Assembly (NCBI RefSeq): GCF_900640175.1
Contig: NZ_CAAAJC010000016.1
Location: 1-64,000 of the forward strand
Direction: 5' to 3'
Source: Legionella sp. W10-070
GTDB taxonomy: Bacteria > Pseudomonadota > Gammaproteobacteria > Legionellales > Legionellaceae
Length of the DNA stretch: 64,000 nucleotides
Shown: positions 1 through 7,253 of the stretch, piece after piece
How the letters are laid out: each line of letters begins with the position of its first letter
Numbering within the stretch: position 1 is the stretch's first letter
Translations under genes and position numbers: made by a program
The notes under the pieces: model-generated
What the model saw: only the letters and a program-made list of their open reading frames with translations
Databases searched by the model: none
What the model was told of the DNA's origin: nothing

Positions 1-63
1 CTCATCCCGAAAAAACGTTTCTGTTGTTCCTGTACCAAGCACTTCTTACTCCATTAAAATAAA

Positions 64-93
64 AAAGCTCTTAAACAGCATTATAAGAGCTTT
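64..93 (-). terminator. hairpin terminator below the dsbA transcript
   Basis: A 10-bp perfect stem (AAAGCTCTTA at 64-73, TAAGAGCTTT at 84-93) is followed, reading the minus strand, by a run of T (AAAAAA at 61-66 and A-rich sequence further left on the plus strand). It would end the minus-strand cytochrome c4-dsbA transcript after it crosses the repeats at 100-300. It could also serve a plus-strand gene outside the window. Confidence 0.55.
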
Positions 94-107
94 GTCAATA
101 AAAACTT

Positions 108-177
108 AGGGCCAATTGGAAGCATAAAGCGCGGTACGTAGGCAGTAGGGATCAATTGTCCACAGCCCCTAAGGCAA
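108..177. repeat. short copy of a dispersed palindromic repeat
   Basis: The stretch cataaagcgcgg-t-acgtaggc (123-142), followed by tcaattgtc and an end of the type cccctaag, closely matches the right end of the larger element at 17673-17839. Both outer ends read CTTAGGG in inverted orientation. It looks like a truncated or internally deleted member of the same family. No coding potential is credible here. Confidence 0.55.
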
Positions 178-248
178 AATAATTTAAGAGAGGTTAAAAA
201 AGCATTCTGCAGCGGGTGACTATTGCCTGATGATTTTGACGGGAGGAG

Positions 249-298
249 TTGGCTCAACCAGCCGGAAGCAGCTAGCGATAAGTGCACAGAACCTAGGG
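249..298. repeat. half copy of the GATAAGTGCACAGA repeat
   Basis: GCTAGCGATAAGTGCACAGA at 271-290, plus the next three bases, matches 11218-11240 with one mismatch in 23. A nearby TTGGCTCAA (250-258) is also shared with 11210-11218. Only the right half of the element seen at 11131-11243 is present. It lies just beyond the dsbA stop codon. Confidence 0.6.
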
Positions 299-317
299 TT
301 TGCAGACTTGCCGGGCT

Positions 318-938
318 TTATTGTTGGCTGGCTTTGGCAACAAGAAAATCAAGGATCTTAAAAAATCGTTCCTCATTCTGCGCCATTTGCAAATCAGTTT
401 TATACTGGTTATTGACAACAACAGCAGGAACCCCCTGAACATGAAAACTTGACATCAAGGCACTGCCTTCTGCGACCTGCAAATCAAGGGTAGTCGAATT
501 TTCAAACGCACTTTTTGCGGTTGTATTCTCAATGCCTTCGGCAGTGAAGAAATCAATCATCGCCCGATTATTGTTCAATGAGCGCCTGTCATCCTGAATG
601 GCTTTAAATAAGGCAGGATTCATTTTTGCCTCTACGCCCAGGAGGTGGGCTGTGTAGTAAGCTTTGGCATATAATTTCCAGTCTTTATTAAAAACGACAG
701 GAACCCGGGAAAATTCAATCAGCTCACCCTTTTGTTTAACCCAATGGGTGAGTGAAGGTTCAAGACGATAACACCAGGGGCAACCATAGCTAAAAAACTC
801 AGTGACTGCGACTTTCTGTTTATCAGCAGGTGTTCTAACCGTATTGCTGATGAGTTCATAGTCTTTTCCTGCAATAAACTCCTGGGCAAAAGTAATTGCT
901 GGAATGAATAACAATATGAAAAGTAAACGTTTTAACAT
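318..938 (-). CDS. dsbA: periplasmic thiol:disulfide oxidoreductase, DsbA family
   Basis: DsbA-type oxidase that puts disulfide bonds into exported proteins. The 206-residue product begins with a signal peptide (MLKRLLFILLFIPAITFA, likely cut after Ala18). The thioredoxin fold carries the active site GCPWC at about residues 52-56, and the cis-proline loop GVPA lies near residue 170. The first X-X pair is PW rather than the PH of E. coli DsbA. It lies 21 bp downstream of the cytochrome c4 gene on the same strand, so the two are probably cotranscribed. Legionellae carry more than one DsbA-type protein, and the cytochrome c4 neighbour suggests the DsbA1-type copy; this last point is from memory. 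Confidence 0.88.
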   Translation of the reverse strand: MLKRLLFILLFIPAITFAQEFIAGKDYELISNTVRTPADKQKVAVTEFFSYGCPWCYRLEPSLTHWVKQKGELIEFSRVPVVFNKDWKLYAKAYYTAHLLGVEAKMNPALFKAIQDDRRSLNNNRAMIDFFTAEGIENTTAKSAFENSTTLDLQVAEGSALMSSFHVQGVPAVVVNNQYKTDLQMAQNEERFFKILDFLVAKASQQ

Positions 939-959
939 CTTTATCTCTCTTAAGTTAAA

Positions 960-1559
960 CTAATGCAAGCCCTGGATGTAATAGGCTACTGCTTCCATAT
1001 CGTCCTGGCTCATGCGTTCGCTGATATCCTGCATGATATGGTTTAAATCATTCAAGCGTTTTTTCTCTTTAAATGCTTGTAACTGCGCTATAGTATAGGC
1101 TGCATGCTGTCCGGACAGCACCGGAAAGCCGGCTTGGGCATTCCCTGTGCCCCTGGGTCCATGGCAGGCAATGCAGGCTGTGATATGCTTGTCAAAATCC
1201 CCCCCGCGGTATAATTGTTCCCCTCGGTCTAAATATTTTTCCGGAGTAGTTCCCTCAGGAAGGGGTTGTTGGGCATAAAAAGAAGCCAGTTCCGCCATGT
1301 CTGCTTCTGTCAGAGTAGCGACAATTCCTGTCATTGTCGGATCGTTGCGCGGGGTAATTTTTTTATAATCCTGCAGCTGTTTAAGAAGATATTGGGCGTG
1401 TTGACCTGCGAGGTTTGGCCATTGGGGGTTGAGGCTTATCCCTTTTTCTCCGTGACAGGCTACACAAAGCGCTGTTTTTTCTTTTATTGTATTCGGTTGT
1501 TCTGCAGCATTTATTGTCAATGGGCAGAGTAGTACAACAGCAAACACGATTTTTTTCAT
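960..1559 (-). CDS. dihaem cytochrome c4
   Basis: Periplasmic electron carrier with two c-type haem domains, expected to pass electrons from the bc1 complex to terminal oxidases. The 199-residue protein has a signal peptide (MKKIVFAVVLLCPLTINAAE). It has two haem-binding CXXCH sites, CVACH near residue 32 and CIACH near residue 128. The spacing of about 96 residues and the total length are normal for tandem-domain cytochrome c4. The repeated pattern of a GxxGxS/GT stretch and a PxLxGQHAxY stretch after each CXXCH confirms duplication. It is the first gene of a probable two-gene unit with dsbA. Confidence 0.9.
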   Translation of the reverse strand: MKKIVFAVVLLCPLTINAAEQPNTIKEKTALCVACHGEKGISLNPQWPNLAGQHAQYLLKQLQDYKKITPRNDPTMTGIVATLTEADMAELASFYAQQPLPEGTTPEKYLDRGEQLYRGGDFDKHITACIACHGPRGTGNAQAGFPVLSGQHAAYTIAQLQAFKEKKRLNDLNHIMQDISERMSQDDMEAVAYYIQGLH

Positions 1560-1745
1560 TGTTGATCCGGGATTTCAGCTTAATTTCTATGTTCTATTAT
1601 GAGTGCGATTAAAGAGGTGGTTTTCTTGATCGCCGCCCCACGGGTTCCATGAATCATCAAGCCCGCGCTTTAATCATACTCTCTATTATGAGCATACAAA
1701 TTATAATGTTACACTGCTTAGCCAAAATCCCAAAATGAAATTGAT

Positions 1746-2360
1746 ATGATGTTAGCAAATCCTTATGCCCGGGCAATTTTTTTGAAAAGTGCTGCCCGCG
1801 TTGAGCAGTTACCTGAGGATGAAGGTTATGAAGTGGCATTCGCTGGCCGCTCTAATGCAGGTAAATCAAGTGCGTTAAACTGCCTTACCGGCATTAGACA
1901 ACTGGCCCGCACCAGTAAAACACCAGGGCGAACGCAGTTGATTAATTTGTTTACCCTGGATGAGTCACGCCGCCTTGTTGATTTGCCAGGCTATGGCTAT
2001 GCTAAGGTAGCGCAGAAAATCAAAGAAAATTGGCAAATCAATTTGGCCCATTACCTTGAAGTTCGCCAATGCCTTAAGGGATTAATCCTGTTAATGGATT
2101 GCCGCCATCCGCTTAAAGAACTTGATCAAATGATGATTGACTGGGCTTTGGATCGGCAATTGCCTGTCCATATTTTATTAACCAAAGCAGATAAATTAAA
2201 TCGTAGTGAAGTAAAAAATACCATGGCAAAGGTACGCAGGCATTATCAACTGATGGAAGATTTAATTACCATACAAGCCTTTTCCTCTCTAAAAAAAGAG
2301 GGAGTGGACGCGTTAGTTAGCAAATTAAATCAATGGCTTGAATGGCCGGAAGGGAAATAA
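1746..2360 (+). CDS. engB: ribosome biogenesis GTPase YihA/YsxC (EngB)
   Basis: Small essential GTPase that acts late in 50S subunit assembly. The 204-residue protein contains the G1 loop GRSNAGKSS near residue 35, the G3 motif DLPGYG near residue 79 and the G4 motif TKAD near residue 146, in the order and spacing of the TrmE-Era-EngA-YihA family. It is transcribed divergently from the cytochrome c4-dsbA pair, as in other gammaproteobacteria where engB faces a cytochrome c4 gene. MetMet at the N-terminus leaves the start uncertain by one codon. Confidence 0.93.
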   Translation: MMLANPYARAIFLKSAARVEQLPEDEGYEVAFAGRSNAGKSSALNCLTGIRQLARTSKTPGRTQLINLFTLDESRRLVDLPGYGYAKVAQKIKENWQINLAHYLEVRQCLKGLILLMDCRHPLKELDQMMIDWALDRQLPVHILLTKADKLNRSEVKNTMAKVRRHYQLMEDLITIQAFSSLKKEGVDALVSKLNQWLEWPEGK

Positions 2361-2389
2361 GCAACAGTTTTATTCAGCCTTACGGTTAA

Positions 2390-4246
2390 CTACGATTTAT
2401 TTTCCTCGATTAAATCCCTGACAGCTTGTGGATTTGCTAATGTTGATAAATCACCAAACTCGGAAGGGTCTGTTATTCCACAGGCAATCTGCCGTAATAT
2501 GCGGCGCATGATTTTACCTGAACGTGTCTTCGGCAAGTCCGAGACACAATGAATGGCATCAGGCTTTGCGATCGCCCCTATCTCTTTTTTTATGAGCGCT
2601 GTTAACTCTTCATGGAGCTTGCTGTTAATAGTCTGATCATGCTTTAAACTGACAAAGGCATGAATACTCTGTCCTTTTATCTCATGGGGTACTCCAACGA
2701 CAGCGGCTTCGGCAACATGGGTATGGCTTATCAGGGCGCTTTCAATCTCGGCAGTTCCCAGGCGATGTCCGGATACGTTGAGGACATCATCAATGCGCCC
2801 TGTAATCCAGTAGTCCCCTTCTTCATCGCGTCTTGCGCCGTCACCGGTCAAATAATACCCGTCTTTAAAATAAGTCTTGCAATAGCGTTCATGATCGCCG
2901 GCAATGGTTCTTGCTATCGAAGGCCAGGGTTGTTGTATAACCAGAGAGCCTTTCCCTGTCCCTTTAATTTCATTACCCTGGTCATCGAGAATAAGAGGAA
3001 AGATGCCCGGTAAAGGCTGGCTGGCAGCGCCTGGTTTTGCTTTGTCCGGATTGTCTTGCGGGCATATCATAATAGCGCCCGTCTCAGTTTGCCACCAGGT
3101 GTCAACCACCGGACTTAATCTCCCTGCTTCTTTATGATACCACTCCCATACATCGGGACTGATAGGCTCACCTACCGTTCCTAACAAGCGCAGGGACTTA
3201 CGGGATGTTGTCTTTAACCATTTATTTCCTGCTCGTTTTAATGTGCGAATGGCCGTGGGGGCTGTATAGAACACGTTGACTTGATGTCTGTCGATGATTT
3301 CCCAATAGCGGGCAGGGTTAGGCCAGGTTGGCACACCACCAAAAACAAGGGAGGTTATCCCATTACTTAGGGGACCATATACGACATAACTATGTCCGGT
3401 TATCCAGCCTACATCGGCTGTGCACCAGAATATTTCCTTGGCAGAACAATTAAAAATATAATCCTGGCTGTAAGCAACCTGAACAAGATAACCGGCGGTG
3501 GTATGTATCAGGCCTTTGGGTTTACCGGTGCTGCCAGAAGTATAGAGAATAAAGAGCGGGTCTTCTGCATCCATTGGTTCAAGAGGGCAACTGGAATCGG
3601 CTTTTAATTTCAAATCATGCCACCAGTGATCAGTTTTGATATGGAAAGGGATTGGCTCGGCAGTATGCTTGCAGACCAGCGTTTGTATTGGAAGCCCGTT
3701 TGTTGCCTCGTCTGCCTGTTGTTTCAATGCAAAGCTTTTCCCTGCACGCTGGTAACTGTCTGCCGTAATCAGTAACTTGCAGGCAGAGGCTTGCAGGCGC
3801 TGCCTGAGGGCCGCAGGCGAAAAGCCGGCAAAGATTACCGTGTGGACGGCACCAATGCGGGCACAGGCAAGCATTGCGATAACTGCCTCAGGGATCATGG
3901 GCAAATAAATACCGACCACCTCACCCTTGGCAGTGCCCAGCGATTTCAAGGCATTTGCCATCAGACATACTTCCTGGTGCAACTCGGCAAAAGTAAATTT
4001 GCGTTGTTGTCCGGCGTTATCGCCTTCCCAAATGAGGGCGGTATGATGGGCTTTGGTGGGCAGGTGCCTGTCGAGGCAATTAGCGCTGACATTAAGTTTT
4101 GCACCATTAAACCAACGGATATCCCCCGTTGCAAAACTGCCGGTCAGTACCGTATCCCAGGGCTTAATCCAATCAACATATTGATGCGCTATCTCACCCC
4201 AAAACTTGTTTAAGGAATCCTCATTGTTTGTCGGTTTGTTAATCAT
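2390..4246 (-). CDS. acs: acetyl-CoA synthetase-type acyl-CoA ligase
   Basis: AMP-forming ligase that activates acetate, possibly propionate, with ATP and CoA. The 618-residue protein contains the adenylation loop YTSGSTGKPKG near residue 235. It has the substrate-pocket stretch CTADVGWITGHSY and the motif DTWWQTETG, both closer to Acs than to PrpE, which has SDIGW and NYWQTESG. The C-terminal PKTRSGKIMRR carries the lysine that protein acetylases modify in Acs. It is somewhat shorter than typical Acs (about 650). Its ATG overlaps the mmsB stop codon by 4 bp (4243-4246), so it is translationally coupled to valine-catabolic genes. A propionyl or branched-chain substrate therefore remains possible. 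Confidence 0.8.
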   Translation of the reverse strand: MINKPTNNEDSLNKFWGEIAHQYVDWIKPWDTVLTGSFATGDIRWFNGAKLNVSANCLDRHLPTKAHHTALIWEGDNAGQQRKFTFAELHQEVCLMANALKSLGTAKGEVVGIYLPMIPEAVIAMLACARIGAVHTVIFAGFSPAALRQRLQASACKLLITADSYQRAGKSFALKQQADEATNGLPIQTLVCKHTAEPIPFHIKTDHWWHDLKLKADSSCPLEPMDAEDPLFILYTSGSTGKPKGLIHTTAGYLVQVAYSQDYIFNCSAKEIFWCTADVGWITGHSYVVYGPLSNGITSLVFGGVPTWPNPARYWEIIDRHQVNVFYTAPTAIRTLKRAGNKWLKTTSRKSLRLLGTVGEPISPDVWEWYHKEAGRLSPVVDTWWQTETGAIMICPQDNPDKAKPGAASQPLPGIFPLILDDQGNEIKGTGKGSLVIQQPWPSIARTIAGDHERYCKTYFKDGYYLTGDGARRDEEGDYWITGRIDDVLNVSGHRLGTAEIESALISHTHVAEAAVVGVPHEIKGQSIHAFVSLKHDQTINSKLHEELTALIKKEIGAIAKPDAIHCVSDLPKTRSGKIMRRILRQIACGITDPSEFGDLSTLANPQAVRDLIEENKS

Positions 4247-5142
4247 GGGTGCACCTGTTCTTTTGAAATGGCTTTTATAATGGCAGAAAAGTCCAAATGG
4301 CCTGAACCTGTTTCATTAAATTTTTGATAAAGTGCTGTGGCACGGGCAGCCATAGGTGTTTCCACACCCACTTTGTTTGCAGAATCCTGACTTAAATGCA
4401 AGTCTTTCAGCATCATGGCTGCAGTAAAACCAGGTTGATAGTTATTATTTGCAGGTACATCAGGCAGCACATCCGGCACCGGGAGGTATTGGTTGGTTAC
4501 CCAACATTGGCCGGAGGAGTTACTGACTACCTCAAATAATTTATGGGCGGATAGTCCAAGGTGTTCTGCCAGTACAAAGGCTTCGGAAACGGCAAGCATG
4601 GTCACGCCTAAAATCATATTATTGCAAATTTTTGCTGCCTGTCCGCTCCCTGCGCTTCCGGTATGAATAATTTTTTTCCCCATGCTTTCCAGGATGGGTT
4701 TTGCTTTTAAAAATGCGTCTTCCGAGCCGCCCACCATAAAGGTCAAAGTGCCTGCGCCGGCTCCTGCTACTCCCCCTGAAACCGGGGCGTCAACCGATAA
4801 AAGTTGCTGACTTGCTGCTTGATGATGAAGCTCTCTGCTGCTGGTCACATCGATTGATGAGCAGTCAATATGCAAAGTCCTGGGTGCCGCTGCGGCGAAT
4901 AATCCGGCTTCTTCCAGACAAACCTGACGAACCTGCGCTCCTGTTTGCAGCATGGTAATGATGATGTCCTGATTGATGGCGGCCTGTTGTAACAGCTGCG
5001 CTTCTTTGCCGCCTGCAGCAACCAGGGATTTAAGGCTCTGTGATTGAAGGTCAAAGCCGGTTACAGTATGGCCGGCTTTGACTAAATTAATGGCCATAGG
5101 CAATCCCATATGTCCCAAGCCAACAAAACCAATGCGTGACAT
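4243..5142 (-). CDS. mmsB: 3-hydroxyisobutyrate dehydrogenase
   Basis: NAD-dependent enzyme that oxidises 3-hydroxyisobutyrate to methylmalonate semialdehyde in valine breakdown. The 299-residue product has the N-terminal Rossmann signature GFVGLGHMGLPMA, the substrate-binding DAPVSGGVAGAGAGTL near residue 119, and the catalytic-lysine region GSGQAAKICNN near residue 168, all typical of the beta-hydroxyacid dehydrogenase family. A strong AAGGAG lies 6 bp before the ATG. It sits between mmsA (upstream, 158 bp gap) and the Acs-type gene (4-bp overlap), which favours the 3-hydroxyisobutyrate substrate over tartronate semialdehyde. Confidence 0.9.
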   Translation of the reverse strand: MSRIGFVGLGHMGLPMAINLVKAGHTVTGFDLQSQSLKSLVAAGGKEAQLLQQAAINQDIIITMLQTGAQVRQVCLEEAGLFAAAAPRTLHIDCSSIDVTSSRELHHQAASQQLLSVDAPVSGGVAGAGAGTLTFMVGGSEDAFLKAKPILESMGKKIIHTGSAGSGQAAKICNNMILGVTMLAVSEAFVLAEHLGLSAHKLFEVVSNSSGQCWVTNQYLPVPDVLPDVPANNNYQPGFTAAMMLKDLHLSQDSANKVGVETPMAARATALYQKFNETGSGHLDFSAIIKAISKEQVHP

Positions 5143-5300
5143 TTGCTCTCCTTTATTAACTTAAGCTTGATAGGAGAATACAACTGCTATATCAAGCTTA
5201 AACGTTGCACTGATTATTTTAAATACTGTACCTGCAGGATAATGAACTAGTTTACGCCATACTGTTTCAGGCGTTCCACGCCAACCCTCCACTCTGGTTG

Positions 5301-6800
5301 CTATTGGTGGGTTGGCATGGCAAAGGCATTTTCGTTAAGTTCTGTAACAGGCCATCTGCTGGTAATGGTTTTGCGGCGAGTATAGAAATTAATGCTTTCC
5401 ATGCCATGCATGTTGGCATCGCCAAAGGAAGAGCGTTTCCAGCCTCCAAAAGGATGGCTGGCGATAGGTACTGGAATGGGAATATTTATCCCGACCATAC
5501 CCACTTGAACGCGGTGACTGTATTCACGTGCGCTGTACCCGTCGCGCGTGAAGATGGCTGTGCCATTGCCGTAAGGGTGGCTGTTTACCAGGGCTAATGC
5601 CTGGTGAAAATCAGCAACTCGCAGCATAACCAGCACCGGGCCAAAAATCTCTTTTTGATAGATGGACATTGATTCACTGACCTTATCAAACAAGGAGGGG
5701 CCAATAAAGAAACCTTCCGGGTATTTATTATGGGTGAAGCTGCGGCCATCAACCGCTAAATGTGCGCCCTCGGCAACGCCCTCATTAATTGCGGCAATAA
5801 CCCGCTCTCTATGGGCATGACTGATTAAAGGTCCCATATCACAGCCTTCGACATCCCCTGCATCGACACGGATAGCCCGAATTAAGGGGATTAACCTGTC
5901 CAGCAACTTCTCTGCGGTATGCTCACCCACCGCGACTATTGCTGAAATAGCCATGCAGCGCTCGCCGGCCGAACCATAGGCTGCACCTACAATCGCATTG
6001 GCAGCCTGGTCAAAATCAGCGTCGGGCATTACCACACAATGGTTTTTTGCGCCGCCAAAAGTATGCGCTCTCTTTCCATGGGCAGTGGCTGTAGTATAGA
6101 TAAATTCCGCCACTGGCGTTGAGGCAACCGCAGTGAAGGCGCTGATGTCTGGATGAGTCAACAATTGATCAACTGTTGCTTTGTCACCTTGCACACAATT
6201 GGCAACACCAGCAGGCAAACCTGCCTCCGTTAACAGCTCAAGTAAACGGACAGGGGCTGATGGGTCTTGTTCGGAAGGCTTTAATACAAAGGTATTGCCA
6301 CAGGCTATCGCCGGGATCATCATCCAGATGGGAACCATTACAGGGAAGTTAAATGGGGATACGCCTGCACAAACGCCCAAGGGCTGGCGTATCGTATGGC
6401 AATCAATATCGGTAGAAACCTCCGCAGAAAAACAGCCCTGTAACTGGTTCACGAGACCGCAGTGGAACTCAACCACTTCAATGGCTCTGGCAATGGAACC
6501 TTTGGCGTCATCAAGGGTTTTGCCATGTTCACGGGTAACAATGTGTGCTAAATCGAGTTGATATTTTTCCAACAGTTCGCGAAATTTGAATAAAATACGT
6601 GCCCTTTTAACCGGGGTGGTGGCGGCCCAGGCAGGCCAGGCGGATTTGGCTGCAGCAACAGCCTTATCAGTGATTGCCTGATCAGCAAAGTGAACCTGGC
6701 CTATTGTTTCGCCAAGTGCCGGATTGCAAAGAGGATGAAATCTGGAGCCGGTATCAGACCAGGCCTTGCCATCAATATAATGAGGTACGGTGTAACTCAT
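5301..6800 (-). CDS. mmsA: methylmalonate-semialdehyde dehydrogenase (CoA-acylating)
   Basis: Converts methylmalonate semialdehyde plus CoA and NAD to propionyl-CoA and CO2, the last step of valine catabolism. The 499-residue aldehyde dehydrogenase carries the catalytic cysteine in GSAGERCMA near residue 286. It also has the family-specific N-terminal stretch (PHYIDGKAW) and GVSPFNFPVMVPIWM near residue 145, which separate MmsA from ordinary aldehyde dehydrogenases. AAGGAG precedes the ATG at a good distance. First gene of the mmsA-mmsB-acs set. The propionyl-CoA produced would need an outlet not present in this window. Confidence 0.93.
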   Translation of the reverse strand: MSYTVPHYIDGKAWSDTGSRFHPLCNPALGETIGQVHFADQAITDKAVAAAKSAWPAWAATTPVKRARILFKFRELLEKYQLDLAHIVTREHGKTLDDAKGSIARAIEVVEFHCGLVNQLQGCFSAEVSTDIDCHTIRQPLGVCAGVSPFNFPVMVPIWMMIPAIACGNTFVLKPSEQDPSAPVRLLELLTEAGLPAGVANCVQGDKATVDQLLTHPDISAFTAVASTPVAEFIYTTATAHGKRAHTFGGAKNHCVVMPDADFDQAANAIVGAAYGSAGERCMAISAIVAVGEHTAEKLLDRLIPLIRAIRVDAGDVEGCDMGPLISHAHRERVIAAINEGVAEGAHLAVDGRSFTHNKYPEGFFIGPSLFDKVSESMSIYQKEIFGPVLVMLRVADFHQALALVNSHPYGNGTAIFTRDGYSAREYSHRVQVGMVGINIPIPVPIASHPFGGWKRSSFGDANMHGMESINFYTRRKTITSRWPVTELNENAFAMPTHQ

Positions 6801-6931
6801 CTGAAACTCCTTTTAGGATGGGTAAATTTAGACTGCTTTCAAAACCTTTATTTTGTATCTTCATCCCGGCGGTTGACGATTCTATTTGCCAGGTACATCC
6901 ACTTAAAATCAAATTCGTTTTTAGAAGAAGT

Positions 6932-7111
6932 CTATTCTGCAAAAGTACTTACAGTTACCTGGTAGTAGCGCTTGTCGTCGCCAACATGGGAGCTTCGTGT
7001 TTCGACCACCTCAATCCTTGTATGTTCGCCCGCTTTCTGTAAAGCGTTTTGAATCGCCTCATTAATGCCTGAGTCAGAGGAACCGGTATATTCTCCTGTT
7101 TTTAATTTCAT
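6932..7111 (-). CDS. dodecin-like small protein
   Basis: A 59-codon gene starting MKLKTGEYTGSSDSG and ending TVSTFAE, preceded by AAGGAAG at good spacing. The pattern of an S-x-x-G-I-x-E-A-I-x-N-A helix followed by IEVVETR and YYQVTV strands matches dodecins. Those are small proteins that assemble into hollow dodecamers and store flavin or CoA. The tryptophan that stacks on the flavin (WFEVV in classical dodecins) is not present; the equivalent stretch reads TRIEVV. The ligand is therefore doubtful. It stands 131 bp upstream of mmsA on the same strand and may share its transcript. Assignment is by pattern only. Confidence 0.68.
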   Translation of the reverse strand: MKLKTGEYTGSSDSGINEAIQNALQKAGEHTRIEVVETRSSHVGDDKRYYQVTVSTFAE

Positions 7112-7253
7112 TTTGCTTCCTTAAAAAATTTGCAGACATGCAGTGTAACATGAAAAATCGTTGAAAATCCTACTAATATCATCTACAACAAATTGTTAAG
7201 CGGATTAAATTATTTAATAATAACCAACCGATGCAGGCAAGGGATAGTTTAAC

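Noticed and set aside
81..287. 68-codon minus-strand ORF MHLSLAASG...
   Set aside because: It runs through two dispersed repeat fragments, has no ribosome-binding site and no family resemblance.
1596..1616. GAGTGCGATTAAAG resembling an end of the 22.3 kb MITE
   Set aside because: Only a dozen bases match and there is no partner arm, so chance is likely.
1657..1839. 60-codon ORF opposite the engB start
   Set aside because: Mostly antisense to engB with no supporting signal.
3791..4213. 140-codon plus-strand ORF inside the acyl-CoA ligase gene
   Set aside because: Antisense shadow of a clear enzyme gene.
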